This document shows positions 52,809 to 62,435 of a DNA stretch of 64,000 nucleotides, piece by piece; within the stretch, counting starts at the first letter, position 1, and every line of letters begins with the position of its first letter. This DNA is from Fictibacillus fluitans (GTDB lineage: Bacteria; Bacillota; Bacilli; Bacillales; Fictibacillaceae). The translations under genes and the position numbers were made by a program. The stretch spans positions 372,001-436,000 of the forward strand of contig NZ_JAUHTR010000001.1 of assembly GCF_030418125.1 (NCBI RefSeq), written 5' to 3'. Below the pieces are notes generated by a model, which saw nothing but the letters and a program-made list of their open reading frames with translations, ran no database searches and was not told the DNA's origin.

Positions 52809-53375
52809 CTAATGTGAACTCTTGTTAACGACTTTTGCTCCGAGTACACTTGTAAAATGCTGAAGCGCCCAATCATGGCCTGCGGCATTAAAGCTTTGAA
52901 CTGCATCCTCATGAACCACAATGGAAAAGCCTCGATTATAAGCATCAATCGCCGTATGCAATACACAAATATCAGAGCATACACCCACCAGGTGGATTTC
53001 AGTGATGCTGCGTTCACGCAATTTAAGATCCAGATTGGTGCCGGCAAAGGCACTGTACCTGGTTTTATCCATCCAATATAAAAGTTTTTTCTGTTCGTCC
53101 GGCAAGGAGTTAATGTAATCTCCAAGCATTCCGTATTGCTCCCTTCCCTTTGTCCCTTTAATATTATGCGGAGGAAACAGTGACATTTCAGGATGGTACG
53201 TATCATCCTCTTCATGCAAATCCACGGCAAATACAACAAGATCGTTATTCTCGATAAATTGCTTCGTAATGGAAGTCAACCGGCTTTCAATGGACTGGCC
53301 GGGCGCACCGCATGTCAATTTACCTTCATCCGCAACAAAATCAAATGTATAATCCACAACAATTAAAGCTTTCAT
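52809..53375 (-). CDS. pncA: Nicotinamidase, isochorismatase family
   Basis: 188 residues. ALIVVDYTFDFV (catalytic Asp), DLHEEDDTYHPEMSLFPPH (metal His), DKTRYSAFAGTNL (catalytic Lys) and HLVGVCSDICVLHTAIDAYNRGF (catalytic Cys) are all present. This is the B. subtilis YueJ/PncA pattern, converting nicotinamide to nicotinic acid for NAD salvage. The window also encodes nadE, the last step of the pathway. Confidence 0.93.
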   Translation of the reverse strand: MKALIVVDYTFDFVADEGKLTCGAPGQSIESRLTSITKQFIENNDLVVFAVDLHEEDDTYHPEMSLFPPHNIKGTKGREQYGMLGDYINSLPDEQKKLLYWMDKTRYSAFAGTNLDLKLRERSITEIHLVGVCSDICVLHTAIDAYNRGFSIVVHEDAVQSFNAAGHDWALQHFTSVLGAKVVNKSSH

Positions 53376-53395
53376 TGTTTTGTCTCCTTATGAAA

Positions 53396-54076
53396 TTATC
53401 CAAGCGTTTCAATCTCTACGTTCTTTACTCCTGTTATTTCTTTAATATCATAATAAATGTCGGTTGTATACCTTTTATCATACGTTCCAATGGTCAATTC
53501 CATTTTACTCGTTCCATTTTCCAGATCCTTCACACGCACATTGTAAATTTTCATGTCCCTTTTCTTAATCTCTTTAATCATTTCAGTCATATCTCTTCCA
53601 TCAGGAACAATGAGTCGTACTTTTGCTTCCTTTTCCCTCAGCGTTTTCGGGCCAACCCATTTCATGATCATCGGGATCAATTCCACACTGATCAGTATCA
53701 TGAGGGCGCCTGCTGAAGCTTCCATATAAAAACCGGCTCCTGATGCTATTCCCAATCCAGAAGCGCCCCAAATCATCGCAGCTGTTGTCAGTCCTGATAT
53801 AACATCATTGCTGCGCCTTAAAATGACACCGGCTCCCAGGAAACCGATTCCGCTGACAATTTGGGCCGCCAAACGCATGGGATCCATCATTGTTCTTCCA
53901 GTCAGTTCAGAAAATGTCCTTGCCGATTCAATAGAAACGATCGTCAACAGACAACTGCTGATGGAAATGACCAGACAAGTTTTCAGGCCAACAGGCTTAC
54001 GTTTCAGTTCCCGCTCAAGTCCAATCACCAAACCGAGGAATGCTGATATTCCAAGTTTGATTAAAATAAGGCTCAT
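53396..54076 (-). CDS. MgtC/SapB family membrane protein
   Basis: 226 residues from the Met at 54076. MgtC N-domain, with LIKLGISAFLGLVIGLERELKRKPVGLKTCLVISISSCLLTIVS, then RLAAQIVSGIGFLGAGVILRRSNDVISGLTTAAMIWGASGLGIA, four to five TM helices. The soluble C-terminal ACT-like domain follows (RDMTEMIKEIKKRDMKI). Family members affect Mg2+ limitation responses and ATP synthase activity. Stands alone. Confidence 0.9.
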   Translation of the reverse strand: MSLILIKLGISAFLGLVIGLERELKRKPVGLKTCLVISISSCLLTIVSIESARTFSELTGRTMMDPMRLAAQIVSGIGFLGAGVILRRSNDVISGLTTAAMIWGASGLGIASGAGFYMEASAGALMILISVELIPMIMKWVGPKTLREKEAKVRLIVPDGRDMTEMIKEIKKRDMKIYNVRVKDLENGTSKMELTIGTYDKRYTTDIYYDIKEITGVKNVEIETLG

Positions 54077-54276
54077 TCCCATTCCCCCTTTAATTATATG
54101 TATGGTAAATATCCTAAAAATACTATAACCAACCATAAAGCTCAACTATATCTTAGAAATTGTAGATAAACATGCACGCATCTTATATAATAGGAATGAT
54201 TCTAATTTTTCTGACAAATTTAAGAAAGGAGTGTTGCAAGCGTGATTTCTCACTTGTATTTTCAGGAGGGGATGGT

Positions 54277-54612
54277 ATGTTAGCCGAAAAAAAAGTCAAA
54301 AAAGGACAAATCGACTATTCATCCATTGCCTCTTCCCCGTCTTTTCAAAATTTGCTCCGTCAAAAAAAGAAGTTTCTACTGCCCATGTCCATTTTTTTCC
54401 TGGTCTTTTACTTTGCTCTTCCCATCATGACCTCCTACTCCACCACCTTAAATGAAAATGCTATCGGAAGCATCAGCTGGGCGTGGGTTTTCGCGTTCTC
54501 ACAGTTTGTAATGACCTGGGTGCTTTGCATTTTGTACTCCCGAAAAGCGGTAAAATTCGACCAAATGGCCGATGATGTCCTCGCCCAAACTGAAAAGGAG
54601 AAAACGAAATGA
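54277..54612 (+). CDS. DUF485 membrane protein, partner of the acetate symporter
   Basis: 111 residues from the Met at 54277 (TCAGGAGGGG upstream). Two TM helices, with FQNLLRQKKKFLLPMSIFFLVFYFALPIMTSY and WAWVFAFSQFVMTWVLCILYSRKAVKFD, the DUF485 pattern. Its stop overlaps the symporter start by four bases, the standard DUF485-ActP pairing. Confidence 0.92.
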   Translation: MLAEKKVKKGQIDYSSIASSPSFQNLLRQKKKFLLPMSIFFLVFYFALPIMTSYSTTLNENAIGSISWAWVFAFSQFVMTWVLCILYSRKAVKFDQMADDVLAQTEKEKTK

Positions 54613-56150
54613 ATACAGCTTTTATGCTCTTCGTCGGAATTGTTGCCATCACACTTGTCATTACATATTTTGCTGCCAGACGAACCAATAATGCAAATGA
54701 CTTTTACACAGCAAGCGGCGGACTGACCGGCTGGCAAAATGGCCTTGCCATCGCAGGTGATTACATGTCAGCAGCATCGTTCCTTGGAATTGCCGGTTCC
54801 ATTGCACTTTCGGGGTTCGACGGCTTCTTTTATTCCATCGGCTTTCTCGTCGCCTATCTTGTAGTTCTCTATCTCGTGGCTGAACCGTTGAGAAACCTGG
54901 GTAAATATACGATGGCAGACATGATCGCCTCCCGGTTTGATGACAGAAAGGTCCGGGGTGTTGCGGCCCTGAATACCATTACTATCTCCATTTTTTATAT
55001 GATCGCACAGCTCGTTGGAGCCGGTGCCCTCATTACGTTATTGCTTGGTTTGGAATATACAACCTCTGTCTTAATCGTCGGAGTGCTTATGACGGTTTAT
55101 GTGGTTTTCGGAGGCATGATGGCCACAAGCTGGGTGCAGATCGTCAAAGCAATTTTGCTAATGGCAGGCACTTTTATCATTTCCGTTATGGTCTTTGCCA
55201 AATTTGGATACAGTGTAACCGGAATGTTCGAACATATGAAAACCGCTACACCGCTTGGAGAAAGCTTCCTGAATCCCGGCAATAAATACAAAGACCCGCT
55301 GGATACGATTTCTCTCAATATGGCACTTGTTTTAGGCACAGCAGGCCTGCCTCATATCCTGATCCGCTTTTTCACGGTAAAAGATGCACCTACGGCAAGA
55401 AAGTCAGTCGTTTACGCCACATGGATGATCGGCATCTTTTACATCATGACGGTCTTTCTTGGATTTGGAGCAGCTGCGTTTGTCGGTAATGAAACCATTG
55501 TAAAAGCAAATGCTGCAGGCAACATGGCAGCCCCTCTGCTTGCCCGTGCACTTGGAGGAGATTTCTTGTTTGCCTTTGTATCCGCAGTGGCGTTTGCAAC
55601 CATTCTCGCCGTCGTTGCAGGACTTGTCCTTTCCGGGGCTTCCGCATTTGCGCATGATTTTTACAGCCAGATCCTGCGCAAGGGAAAAGCGACTGAGAAA
55701 GAACAAATGAATGCGGCAAGATGGGCTTCCATCGGAGTTGCTATTCTATCCATTCTGCTTGCACTCTTTGCCCAAAAGCTGAATGTGGCATTTCTGGTTT
55801 CTCTTGCGTTTGCCGTTGCGGCCAGCGCCAACCTTCCCATTTTGCTTCTCACTGTTTTTTGGAAGCGCTTCAATACGACAGGGGCAGTAACCGGAATGCT
55901 TGTTGGTCTCTTCAGCTCATTGATCCTTGTTGCCATCAGCCCGAGCGTCTGGTCCCCGGAAGCCGGAGCGGCCATACTCGTCGGGGAGCCCTTGTTCCCG
56001 CTTGCCAATCCGGGTATCGTATCCATTCCGTTAGGCTTCCTTGGGGCCATCGTTGGTACACTGATGTCCAGGAAAGCCGTGGATGAAAGTAAATTCGACG
56101 AAATACTCGTAAAAGTGAACACAGGTGTTGGCCTTCGGGATAATGCTTAA
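54609..56150 (+). CDS. Solute:Na+ symporter, acetate permease-like
   Basis: 513 residues, thirteen TM helices. SSS-family core: ARRTNNANDFYTASGGLTGWQNGLAIAGDYMSAASFLGI at the start, GKYTMADMIASRF near 100, GLPHILIRFFTVKDAPTARKS near 243. With the DUF485 partner it is most like ActP, which imports acetate or other short carboxylates with sodium. The substrate is not proven. A strong terminator follows. Confidence 0.9.
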   Translation: MNTAFMLFVGIVAITLVITYFAARRTNNANDFYTASGGLTGWQNGLAIAGDYMSAASFLGIAGSIALSGFDGFFYSIGFLVAYLVVLYLVAEPLRNLGKYTMADMIASRFDDRKVRGVAALNTITISIFYMIAQLVGAGALITLLLGLEYTTSVLIVGVLMTVYVVFGGMMATSWVQIVKAILLMAGTFIISVMVFAKFGYSVTGMFEHMKTATPLGESFLNPGNKYKDPLDTISLNMALVLGTAGLPHILIRFFTVKDAPTARKSVVYATWMIGIFYIMTVFLGFGAAAFVGNETIVKANAAGNMAAPLLARALGGDFLFAFVSAVAFATILAVVAGLVLSGASAFAHDFYSQILRKGKATEKEQMNAARWASIGVAILSILLALFAQKLNVAFLVSLAFAVAASANLPILLLTVFWKRFNTTGAVTGMLVGLFSSLILVAISPSVWSPEAGAAILVGEPLFPLANPGIVSIPLGFLGAIVGTLMSRKAVDESKFDEILVKVNTGVGLRDNA

Positions 56151-56155
56151 CCAGC

Positions 56156-56192
56156 AAAAAGGACAGCGGCTTTATTCGCGCTGTCCTTTTTG
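56156..56192. terminator. Bidirectional terminator
   Basis: AAAAAGGACAGCG pairs with CGCTGTCCTTTTT, between convergent transporter genes. Confidence 0.9.
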
Positions 56193-57590
56193 CTTGTCCC
56201 AGGCATGTTTGCGCACGAGCGGATAAAAAATGATTCCTGATACTATAAGTCCCATGCCAAAAAGAAAAGTTTTTAAATCCTCCGTACCTGCTTTAATGAC
56301 CCATAACGAATACAGCGCAGCAAGAACGGCAATCAGACCGTCCCAAAATCTCGATCTTGAAGCACCTTCATACGTTTCGCCGCTAAAAACAAGTTTCACC
56401 TGATACAAGGATGCCATCAGATATGGAACGAGGAAGGCCAGTGTTGCAACAAAAATAACGAAATCGAACGCATCCGCCATCGATTGGGACACAACGGAAA
56501 ATATAAAAAGCTGTGTCATAATATTGGTGACAATCAAGGAAAAAGAAGGTGCGCCGTAGCGGTTTTCTTTGGTAAAAGCCGGAATAAACATCGATTTGTT
56601 CGCAGCTTGATACGGGACCTCTGCCGCAAGCAAAATCCAGCCAATGGTCGCTCCAAAAAGGGAAATCAGGCCAAGTATAGCCATTATACTGCTTCCCGAC
56701 GGTCCGATTACGCTCTCCAGTGCATCAACGAGCGGCTTTTGTGAATGAATAAGCTCTTTTTGCGGAAGTGTTCCCATAACAAGAACCGTAATCCCTATAT
56801 AAATCAAAAGAGCAAGCAAGAGTCCGATAATGGTTGCCTTCTTCACATCATTTTGCCTTTTGGCCCGGTTGGAAAAAACCACCGCTGATTCTACACCAAC
56901 AAAGGCCCAAAGCGTGGAGATGGCTGCAGCATTCAACTGCCCCATAAACCCGACGGCTTCTCCCGAGCTGTTTGGCTTTGGTTCAATGAAGGGAATGAGG
57001 TAATTCGATTGAAAGGCAAATAAACAGATGATGATAAAAAACAGAAAACCGGCAACCTTCGCCACAGTCGCTGCCAGATTTAACTTTCCCGCTCCTTCAA
57101 TTCCTTTTAAGATCATAAAATGGAGACCCCACAATAAGACTGAACACACCAAAAAAGTGATTCCTCCCCCCAGGGTGACAGTCGCAGTTCCTGCGGTAAA
57201 AAGGGGCTGTTTACTGGTCATCACCGGAAAGAACGTGGAAAGATAGCTTGCAAACGTTGTGATGATGGCCACATTGCCTGCAAAGTTCGCCACCCAATAA
57301 CCCCAGCCTACCAGATAGCCTGCGACAAGCGAGGTTTCAGAATCCTCCTTGAATAAAGCCTTTGCATAGTTTTGCGGCCCGCCGTTTAAAGATGGTTTTC
57401 TCATGGAAAGGTTGCCGAACACCAGGGCTGTCAGCAAAACGCCTAATCCTGTAATCAGCCATGCGCCCAGAACGCCACCGGGGCTTGCCACCTCAGCCAG
57501 CGAACGCGGCAGCATAAATATTCCGGATCCGACCATGTTTCCGATAACCAGCGCGGTGAGCACCAGCAATCCAAGCTTATGTTCTTTCAT
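56172..57590 (-). CDS. Amino-acid permease, APC superfamily (basic amino acid/polyamine antiporter type)
   Basis: 472 residues from the Met at 57590 (TTTGGAGGGATC upstream). About twelve to thirteen TM helices. GLLVLTALVIGNMVGSGIFMLPRSLAEVASPGGVLGAWLIT at the start is typical of arginine/ornithine-type antiporters, as are GGPQNYAKALF and STLWAFVGVESAVVFSNRAKRQNDVKKATIIG. The substrate is not proven. No decarboxylase or deiminase gene lies beside it. Confidence 0.88.
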   Translation of the reverse strand: MKEHKLGLLVLTALVIGNMVGSGIFMLPRSLAEVASPGGVLGAWLITGLGVLLTALVFGNLSMRKPSLNGGPQNYAKALFKEDSETSLVAGYLVGWGYWVANFAGNVAIITTFASYLSTFFPVMTSKQPLFTAGTATVTLGGGITFLVCSVLLWGLHFMILKGIEGAGKLNLAATVAKVAGFLFFIIICLFAFQSNYLIPFIEPKPNSSGEAVGFMGQLNAAAISTLWAFVGVESAVVFSNRAKRQNDVKKATIIGLLLALLIYIGITVLVMGTLPQKELIHSQKPLVDALESVIGPSGSSIMAILGLISLFGATIGWILLAAEVPYQAANKSMFIPAFTKENRYGAPSFSLIVTNIMTQLFIFSVVSQSMADAFDFVIFVATLAFLVPYLMASLYQVKLVFSGETYEGASRSRFWDGLIAVLAALYSLWVIKAGTEDLKTFLFGMGLIVSGIIFYPLVRKHAWDKQKGQRE

Positions 57591-57666
57591 AAGTAAGATC
57601 CCTCCAAAGGATTTGTTCCTTCCTACTATCTCCCTCTTTGCGTATCCTAACCGTTTTTTCCGCATC

Positions 57667-57697
57667 AAAAAAGCATACAGAACAATCCTGTATGCTT
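57667..57697 (-). terminator. Terminator after cvfB
   Basis: AAGCATACAGG pairs with CTGTATGCTT, then TTTTTT on the minus strand. Confidence 0.85.
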
Positions 57698-57704
57698 GGT
57701 AACG

Positions 57705-58565
57705 TTAAATTTTTAAGAATGTCGTTCCATTTTCCTGCTTCACTTTGTTTTCTTTGATTAATTTGCCCAGTGCACGTTTAAATGCTGCCTTACTGATGCC
57801 AAATTCATTTTTGATATCATCAGGATCCGATTTATCGGTATACGGCATTTGGCCTCTGTGATTTCTCAAGTACTGATAAATCATTTCAGCATCTTCATTA
57901 TACGCCTGTTCTTTTCTTGGTTTCATGGATAGATTGACTCTGCCGTCTTCTCTCACAAACGTCACACGGCATTCCACCCGTTCGCCAAGCCTGAGCTGGC
58001 GCGTCATTTCCTCGTTGTGAATAAAACCGATCAATTGATTATCCGTATATACCAAAGCTCCTGCTTCATTGAGTTTGTACACATGACCGGTCACCATCTG
58101 ATTAAAATGGGTTTCTTCCGCCGCTTCAGCCTGGTCCACGATCTCCTGTTCTGAAGCAAGGTCTGCAAACAGTCTGCCTTTCTTATCAAGGCGGAGCCCG
58201 CAGTACAACTGGTCTCCGACAGCGGGCCATTGATCCAATGGACCCGGAAGGTCGTCATTGGACAATAATACATCTTTATGTATGCCCATATCGAGAAAAA
58301 CACCCAGTCGTTTTTGGGAGCCAACCACCGTCAGCCAGGCCAGTGTGTCCAGCCTTACTTTTGGCTGGGACATTGTTGCCGCCAGCCGGCCTTCATGGTC
58401 CTGGTACAAAAAGACATCAATGGTTTCTCCTTCTTTCAATTCCCGTGAAGCTTCACGTTTATGAAGCATCACATCCTCTGATCCATTGCTTAAAAAATAG
58501 CCAAACTCACTTAATCGCGCCACATTTAAAGAAGCGACTTCTCCGGCCCTTAACTTATTTTCCAT
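57705..58565 (-). CDS. cvfB: S1-domain RNA-binding protein CvfB
   Basis: 286 residues. Three S1-like domains in order: GEVASLNVARLSEFGYFLSNGSEDVMLHK; VGSQKRLGVFLDMGIHKDVLLSNDDLP; MVTGHVYKLNEAGALVYTDNQLIGFIHNEE. A winged-helix end follows (FGISKAAFKRALGKLIKENKVK). Matches CvfB/YitL, an RNA-binding regulator of virulence and exoprotein genes in staphylococci. Role in Bacillus is less known. Confidence 0.93.
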   Translation of the reverse strand: MENKLRAGEVASLNVARLSEFGYFLSNGSEDVMLHKREASRELKEGETIDVFLYQDHEGRLAATMSQPKVRLDTLAWLTVVGSQKRLGVFLDMGIHKDVLLSNDDLPGPLDQWPAVGDQLYCGLRLDKKGRLFADLASEQEIVDQAEAAEETHFNQMVTGHVYKLNEAGALVYTDNQLIGFIHNEEMTRQLRLGERVECRVTFVREDGRVNLSMKPRKEQAYNEDAEMIYQYLRNHRGQMPYTDKSDPDDIKNEFGISKAAFKRALGKLIKENKVKQENGTTFLKI

Positions 58566-58611
58566 AACTGCTCAATCCCTTTGTTCTTTTTCATAGTATT
58601 CACCTTTATAT

Positions 58612-58646
58612 CAAAAATAGAAACCTGCATTTAAGAAAGCAGGCTC
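58612..58646 (-). terminator. Terminator after the YycC-like gene
   Basis: AGCCTGC with GCAGG pairing and a T-rich run on the minus strand. Confidence 0.6.
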
Positions 58647-58652
58647 CCTTTT

Positions 58653-58805
58653 TCATTCTTCATCTTTTTTATTTTCTTCGGCTTCCAGTTCCATCAGCTT
58701 TTTAATCAGGATATGCTGCGGCATATGCATGATCTGTTCAAGCGGAACATTCAGCTTTTTGGACAGCATAACGGCGGTCTCCGGCGATATTTGTAACGGT
58801 TTCAT
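58653..58805 (-). CDS. YycC-like small protein
   Basis: 50 residues, found by translating the gap. It starts MKPLQISPETAVMLSKKLN, continues VPLEQIMHMPQHILIKKLM and ends in an acidic tail (ELEAEENKKDEE). This matches the YycC family of Bacillus, small proteins of unknown function. GGGAGGCTGATCGA precedes the ATG. It lies between fhs and cvfB in the same direction. Confidence 0.8.
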   Translation of the reverse strand: MKPLQISPETAVMLSKKLNVPLEQIMHMPQHILIKKLMELEAEENKKDEE

Positions 58806-58849
58806 TCGATCAGCCTCCCTCTGCTAAGTATAGCAGACCTGATTCTTCT

Positions 58850-60538
58850 TTAAAACAATCCAACGGCTTTTCCATCTTCCGTAACATCCATGTTCAGAGC
58901 AGCAGGTGACTTCGGAAGGCCGGGCATCGTCATGACATCCCCGGTAAGGGCTACAATAAAGCCGGCACCTATTGAAGCTTTTAATTCGCGAATTGTAATT
59001 ACAAATTCTGTCGGCCGACCGAGCTTCTTAGGGTCATCCGACAGGGAGTACTGCGTTTTCGCCATACATACGGGAAGTGAAGACCAGCCCTGCTGATCAA
59101 AATCCTTTAGCTGTGTCAGTGCTTTTTGCGAAAACTGGACACCTGCCGCACCATACACTTTTTCTGCGATGGTAATGATTTTTTCTTCAAGTGGCTGATC
59201 TAGCGTATACAGGGGTTCAAACGCATTACTTTGGGATTCAATAATCTTAAGTACGGTTTTCGCCAGATCCTCCCCGCCTTCTCCGCCTTTTAGCCAGACG
59301 TCTGCGATTTCCACAGGAATGCTCCGATCTCTGCACCAATTCAAAATATGTTCAACTTCTGTATCTTGATCCGAAACAAACCGGTTCACCGCAACTACAA
59401 ACGGCAGACCAAAAGCCCGGATGGTTTCAATGTGCTTTTCAAGATTGGCCATTCCTTTTGCAAGGGCAGCTGTATTCTCACCAGATAGCTGGGTTTTATC
59501 TACACCTCCATGCATTTTCAAAGCGCGCGCTGTGGCAACAATAACAACAGCACTCGGGTTGAGCTCCCCATATCGTGATTTAATGTTTAAAAACTTCTCT
59601 GCTCCGAGATCTGCTCCAAATCCTGCTTCGGTGACCACAAAATCACCAAGCTTACTCGCCAATTTGGTCGCAATGATGCTGTTGCAGCCGTGCGCGATAT
59701 TCGCAAATGGTCCCCCGTGTATAATGGCAGGTGTATTTTCCAGGGTTTGTACCAGATTGGGGCGGAGCGCATCCTTTAACAGCAGGGTAAGTGCTCCCTC
59801 CACTTTCAGATCACTTACTGTGATTGGCTGGTTATCATATGTATAAGCAACCACCATTCTCGAAAGCTTTTTCTTTAAATCTTTCAGGTCCCGGGCAAGA
59901 CAGAAAATGGCCATTACTTCAGAAGCTACGGTGATGTCAAAACCATCCTCTCTCGGAACACCCTGTACCGGTCCGCCCAAACCTATTACAATGTTACGCA
60001 AGGCGCGGTCATTCATATCAATCACTCGTTTCCAGGCAATGCGGCGGGGATCGATATTCAGCTCGTTTCCACGATGGATGTGGTTGTCGATGAATGCGGC
60101 CAACGCATTGTTAGCTGTTGTGATTGCATGGATGTCACCGGTAAAATGAAGATTAATGTCTTCCATCGGAATGACTTGCGAATACCCTCCGCCAGCTGCT
60201 CCGCCTTTCAGTCCCATGCTTGGTCCAAGCGAAGGTTCACGAAGTGCAATAATCGCTTTTTCGCCAATCCGGTTCAATGCCTGGCCAAGGCCGACGGTTA
60301 CAGTTGATTTTCCTTCGCCGGCAGGCGTTGGATTGATGGAAGTAACAAGGACCACCTTGCCTTCCTGCGCGGTTTTTAGTTTATCAAATAAATCAAGGGA
60401 TAACTTGGCTTTGTATCGTCCATATGGTTCCCAATCCTCTTCCTGCAGGTTCAACTGTGCAGCAATTTCTTCAATCCGTTTCATGCTGGCTTCCTGTGCA
60501 ATCTCGATGTCAGACTTGTGCGTTACTTCCTTCGTCAT
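58850..60538 (-). CDS. fhs: Formate-tetrahydrofolate ligase
   Basis: 562 residues. ATP-dependent formation of 10-formyl-THF in one-carbon metabolism. The P-loop-like [18 protein letters not shown] is near residue 69, [22 protein letters not shown] near 101, and [22 protein letters not shown] near 134. [22 protein letters not shown] is near 300. Full length and all motifs present. Single-gene unit. Confidence 0.97.
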   Translation of the reverse strand: MTKEVTHKSDIEIAQEASMKRIEEIAAQLNLQEEDWEPYGRYKAKLSLDLFDKLKTAQEGKVVLVTSINPTPAGEGKSTVTVGLGQALNRIGEKAIIALREPSLGPSMGLKGGAAGGGYSQVIPMEDINLHFTGDIHAITTANNALAAFIDNHIHRGNELNIDPRRIAWKRVIDMNDRALRNIVIGLGGPVQGVPREDGFDITVASEVMAIFCLARDLKDLKKKLSRMVVAYTYDNQPITVSDLKVEGALTLLLKDALRPNLVQTLENTPAIIHGGPFANIAHGCNSIIATKLASKLGDFVVTEAGFGADLGAEKFLNIKSRYGELNPSAVVIVATARALKMHGGVDKTQLSGENTAALAKGMANLEKHIETIRAFGLPFVVAVNRFVSDQDTEVEHILNWCRDRSIPVEIADVWLKGGEGGEDLAKTVLKIIESQSNAFEPLYTLDQPLEEKIITIAEKVYGAAGVQFSQKALTQLKDFDQQGWSSLPVCMAKTQYSLSDDPKKLGRPTEFVITIRELKASIGAGFIVALTGDVMTMPGLPKSPAALNMDVTEDGKAVGLF

Positions 60539-60711
60539 CTGTAGAGTACCCCCTGTATACGTGCTATTATCATTCTACAAAAAAACAGTCATAAAAGATA
60601 ATGTTGCTTTCAACCGCTTTAATAGTGTATCCGCATTTTTGTTTTTGCTGCAAATCCATGTATACTATAATGGAAGTGATTTCAATTTACATACTTAAGG
60701 AGGTTCATTTT

Positions 60712-61032
60712 ATGGCAAAGATCTCTGTAAAAGGTTTTGGCGAATACGAAATTGAAGATGGCAAGAAACTGGTACTAGGGCTGGAAGACCAGGGTGTTGA
60801 TATTCTTCACCGGTGCGGTGGCAATGCCAGGTGTACGACATGCCGTGTTGAAGTACTGCAGGGCAGCTTCGGCGAAATGGGAGAAGCTGAACGAAACATT
60901 ATTGAAACGAAAGGCCTTGGTGAGAATATCCGCCTTTCCTGCCAGGTAAGAGTGAGCGGGGACGCGGAAATCGCACCGGCGATGACATCATCGAAGGACG
61001 GACTTGACGCAGGACCCCGTCCGGCAGAATAA
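60712..61032 (+). CDS. 2Fe-2S ferredoxin
   Basis: 106 residues from the Met at 60712 (AAGGAGGTTCATTTT upstream). Plant-type 2Fe-2S ligands HRCGGNARCTTC and the fourth Cys in RLSCQVRV are present. A small electron carrier. Its electron donor and acceptor are not shown by the neighbours. Confidence 0.92.
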   Translation: MAKISVKGFGEYEIEDGKKLVLGLEDQGVDILHRCGGNARCTTCRVEVLQGSFGEMGEAERNIIETKGLGENIRLSCQVRVSGDAEIAPAMTSSKDGLDAGPRPAE

Positions 61033-61045
61033 AGTAATCTTTTTA

Positions 61046-61084
61046 CCCTGAGAGCTGCATGGATTATGCGGTTCTCCCTTTTTT
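61046..61084. terminator. Terminator after the ferredoxin gene
   Basis: GAGA-GCAT pairs with ATGC-TCTC around GGATT, with CC/GG closing pairs, then TTTTTT. Confidence 0.65.
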
Positions 61085-61724
61085 ACCGTCTTCCTTCCCA
61101 CTCCTTAAAAAACACTTCAAGAAAGTGCTCCATCTCTTCATGCCGGCGTGCTGCCAGCTGTTTTCCATAGGAAGTATTCATACCATTTTTTAGTTTCAGA
61201 AGTTTTTCGTAGAAATGGTTCACAGCCGTTGACCGCCCGTTGCGGTATTCCTCTTTTGTCATGCTGTTTCTTACCTGAATAGAGGGGTCATAAATCAACT
61301 GCCCTATATGTCCCGAGTATACAAATGTCCGTGCAATGCCAATGGCGCCCATGGCATCGAGCCGGTCAGCATCCTGAACCACCTTGCCTTCAAGTGATGA
61401 CATAGGAACTTTGTTTCCGCCCTTAAAGGACATGGTTGAGATGATGTTAAGAACCTGTGAACATACCTCTGCAGGAACCTCATTTTCATTCATCCACTGA
61501 TTGACTTTTTGAATTCCTTCTTCTTCTGACCCATTCAATTTCTCATCAGCAACGTCATGCAGGAGAGCAGCAAGGCTGCATATGAAAAGATTTGCCCCTT
61601 CTTCCCTTGCGATCGTACATGCAAGTTTGTTTACTCTGTAAATATGCCACCAGTCATGCCCGCTCCCGTCCAGGCCGAGCACTGACTTTGCGTAGTTCTC
61701 TGCTGCTTCCAAAATTCTTTCCAA
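61083..61724 (-). CDS. HD-domain phosphohydrolase, YedJ-like
   Basis: 213 residues from a TTG at 61724, chosen because AAAAGGAG lies eight bases upstream; the ATG at 61775 lacks a ribosome site. HD-domain metal ligands: HDWWHIYRVNKLA (first His pair) and LAALLHDVADEK (HD), with VQDADRLDAMGAIGIARTF near 125. Such YedJ/YpgQ-type proteins hydrolyse nucleotides. Length fits from the TTG. Confidence 0.85.
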   Translation of the reverse strand: MERILEAAENYAKSVLGLDGSGHDWWHIYRVNKLACTIAREEGANLFICSLAALLHDVADEKLNGSEEEGIQKVNQWMNENEVPAEVCSQVLNIISTMSFKGGNKVPMSSLEGKVVQDADRLDAMGAIGIARTFVYSGHIGQLIYDPSIQVRNSMTKEEYRNGRSTAVNHFYEKLLKLKNGMNTSYGKQLAARRHEEMEHFLEVFFKEWEGRR

Positions 61725-61805
61725 ATCGATCTGCTCCTTTTTTCTTTCCTTATAAAAAATGGCTGCTCTAGACATACTAACTTAAAAAACAGGTAGGTGA
61801 ATGGG

Positions 61806-62057
61806 ATGTCAGAACCGTATAATGAGTTAAAACAAGTGGATATGTCGATCCAGAGTGCACAGAGGATCATCGGCCATGCTACAATGAGCATGGACCCGGG
61901 CCAGCTTCATGCAGCTAAAGAAGCGCTTGCTACCGCAAAGCAACAATACCAGGACGCACTAAAAAACCCCACCGGCATGGATGGAATGTTTTTGGAGCAT
62001 GCCAAAGAAACAATTGAACAATGTGAACAGCAAATAAATGAGGCATTAAAGCCATAA
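61806..62057 (+). CDS. DUF2564 family protein
   Basis: 83 residues, helical. The pattern LKQVDMSIQSAQRIIGHATMSMDP, then AKEALATAKQQYQDALKN and HAKETIEQCEQQINEAL, fits DUF2564, a cytosolic Bacillus family of unknown function. The ATG at 61806 follows AGGTAGGTGAATGGG. Divergent from the HD gene. Confidence 0.75.
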   Translation: MSEPYNELKQVDMSIQSAQRIIGHATMSMDPGQLHAAKEALATAKQQYQDALKNPTGMDGMFLEHAKETIEQCEQQINEALKP

Positions 62058-62062
62058 AGAAA

Positions 62063-62092
62063 GAAAAGCCGGAAATTCTCCGGCTTTTTATT
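62063..62092. terminator. Bidirectional terminator
   Basis: AAAGCCGGA pairs with TCCGGCTTT across AATTC. Confidence 0.88.
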
Positions 62093-62099
62093 ATGAATA

Positions 62100-62423
62100 T
62101 TAAACGGTAAGTTCGACTTCAAGATCATTTACATAGGCATACGCTTTTTTCTTGGTCGTAATGTTGTTTTCTTTAAAACCTTCAAGGAGGGCAATATAAT
62201 AACTGCCATCGAATTCCCGCTGGATCTTAAGGGTGATTTCGATCGATATACTGACCATGTAATCACTCATACCGGTGAAGTGCTTTCCGAATTCAATAAA
62301 TGCTGTATCGCTTTCTTTCAATTTAATCCCTTTTGATTCAAGGTGCTGGAAATAGTCCTGGATTGAAAACTGCGACAAAATACCCCATCCCATTCTAAAA
62401 AAGTTCCATTTAAATTGTATCAA
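62100..62423 (-). CDS. DUF6123-like small protein
   Basis: Up to 107 residues; the true start may be an internal Met or TTG about ten to fifteen codons in. The body (DYFQHLESKGIKLKESDTAFIEFGKHFTG, then SIEITLKIQREFDGSYYIALLE) matches a small Bacillus family I recall as DUF6123, unverified. Function unknown. It lies just downstream of ypeP in the same direction. Confidence 0.65.
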   Translation of the reverse strand: MIQFKWNFFRMGWGILSQFSIQDYFQHLESKGIKLKESDTAFIEFGKHFTGMSDYMVSISIEITLKIQREFDGSYYIALLEGFKENNITTKKKAYAYVNDLEVELTV

Positions 62424-62435
62424 CCCAAAATGACT

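Noticed and set aside
55661-56122. 153-residue antisense frame inside the acetate symporter
   Set aside because: Mirror of a well-supported membrane protein; no start signal.
60539-60711. Possible THF riboswitch between fhs and the ferredoxin gene
   Set aside because: No recognisable conserved riboswitch core or stable structure seen.
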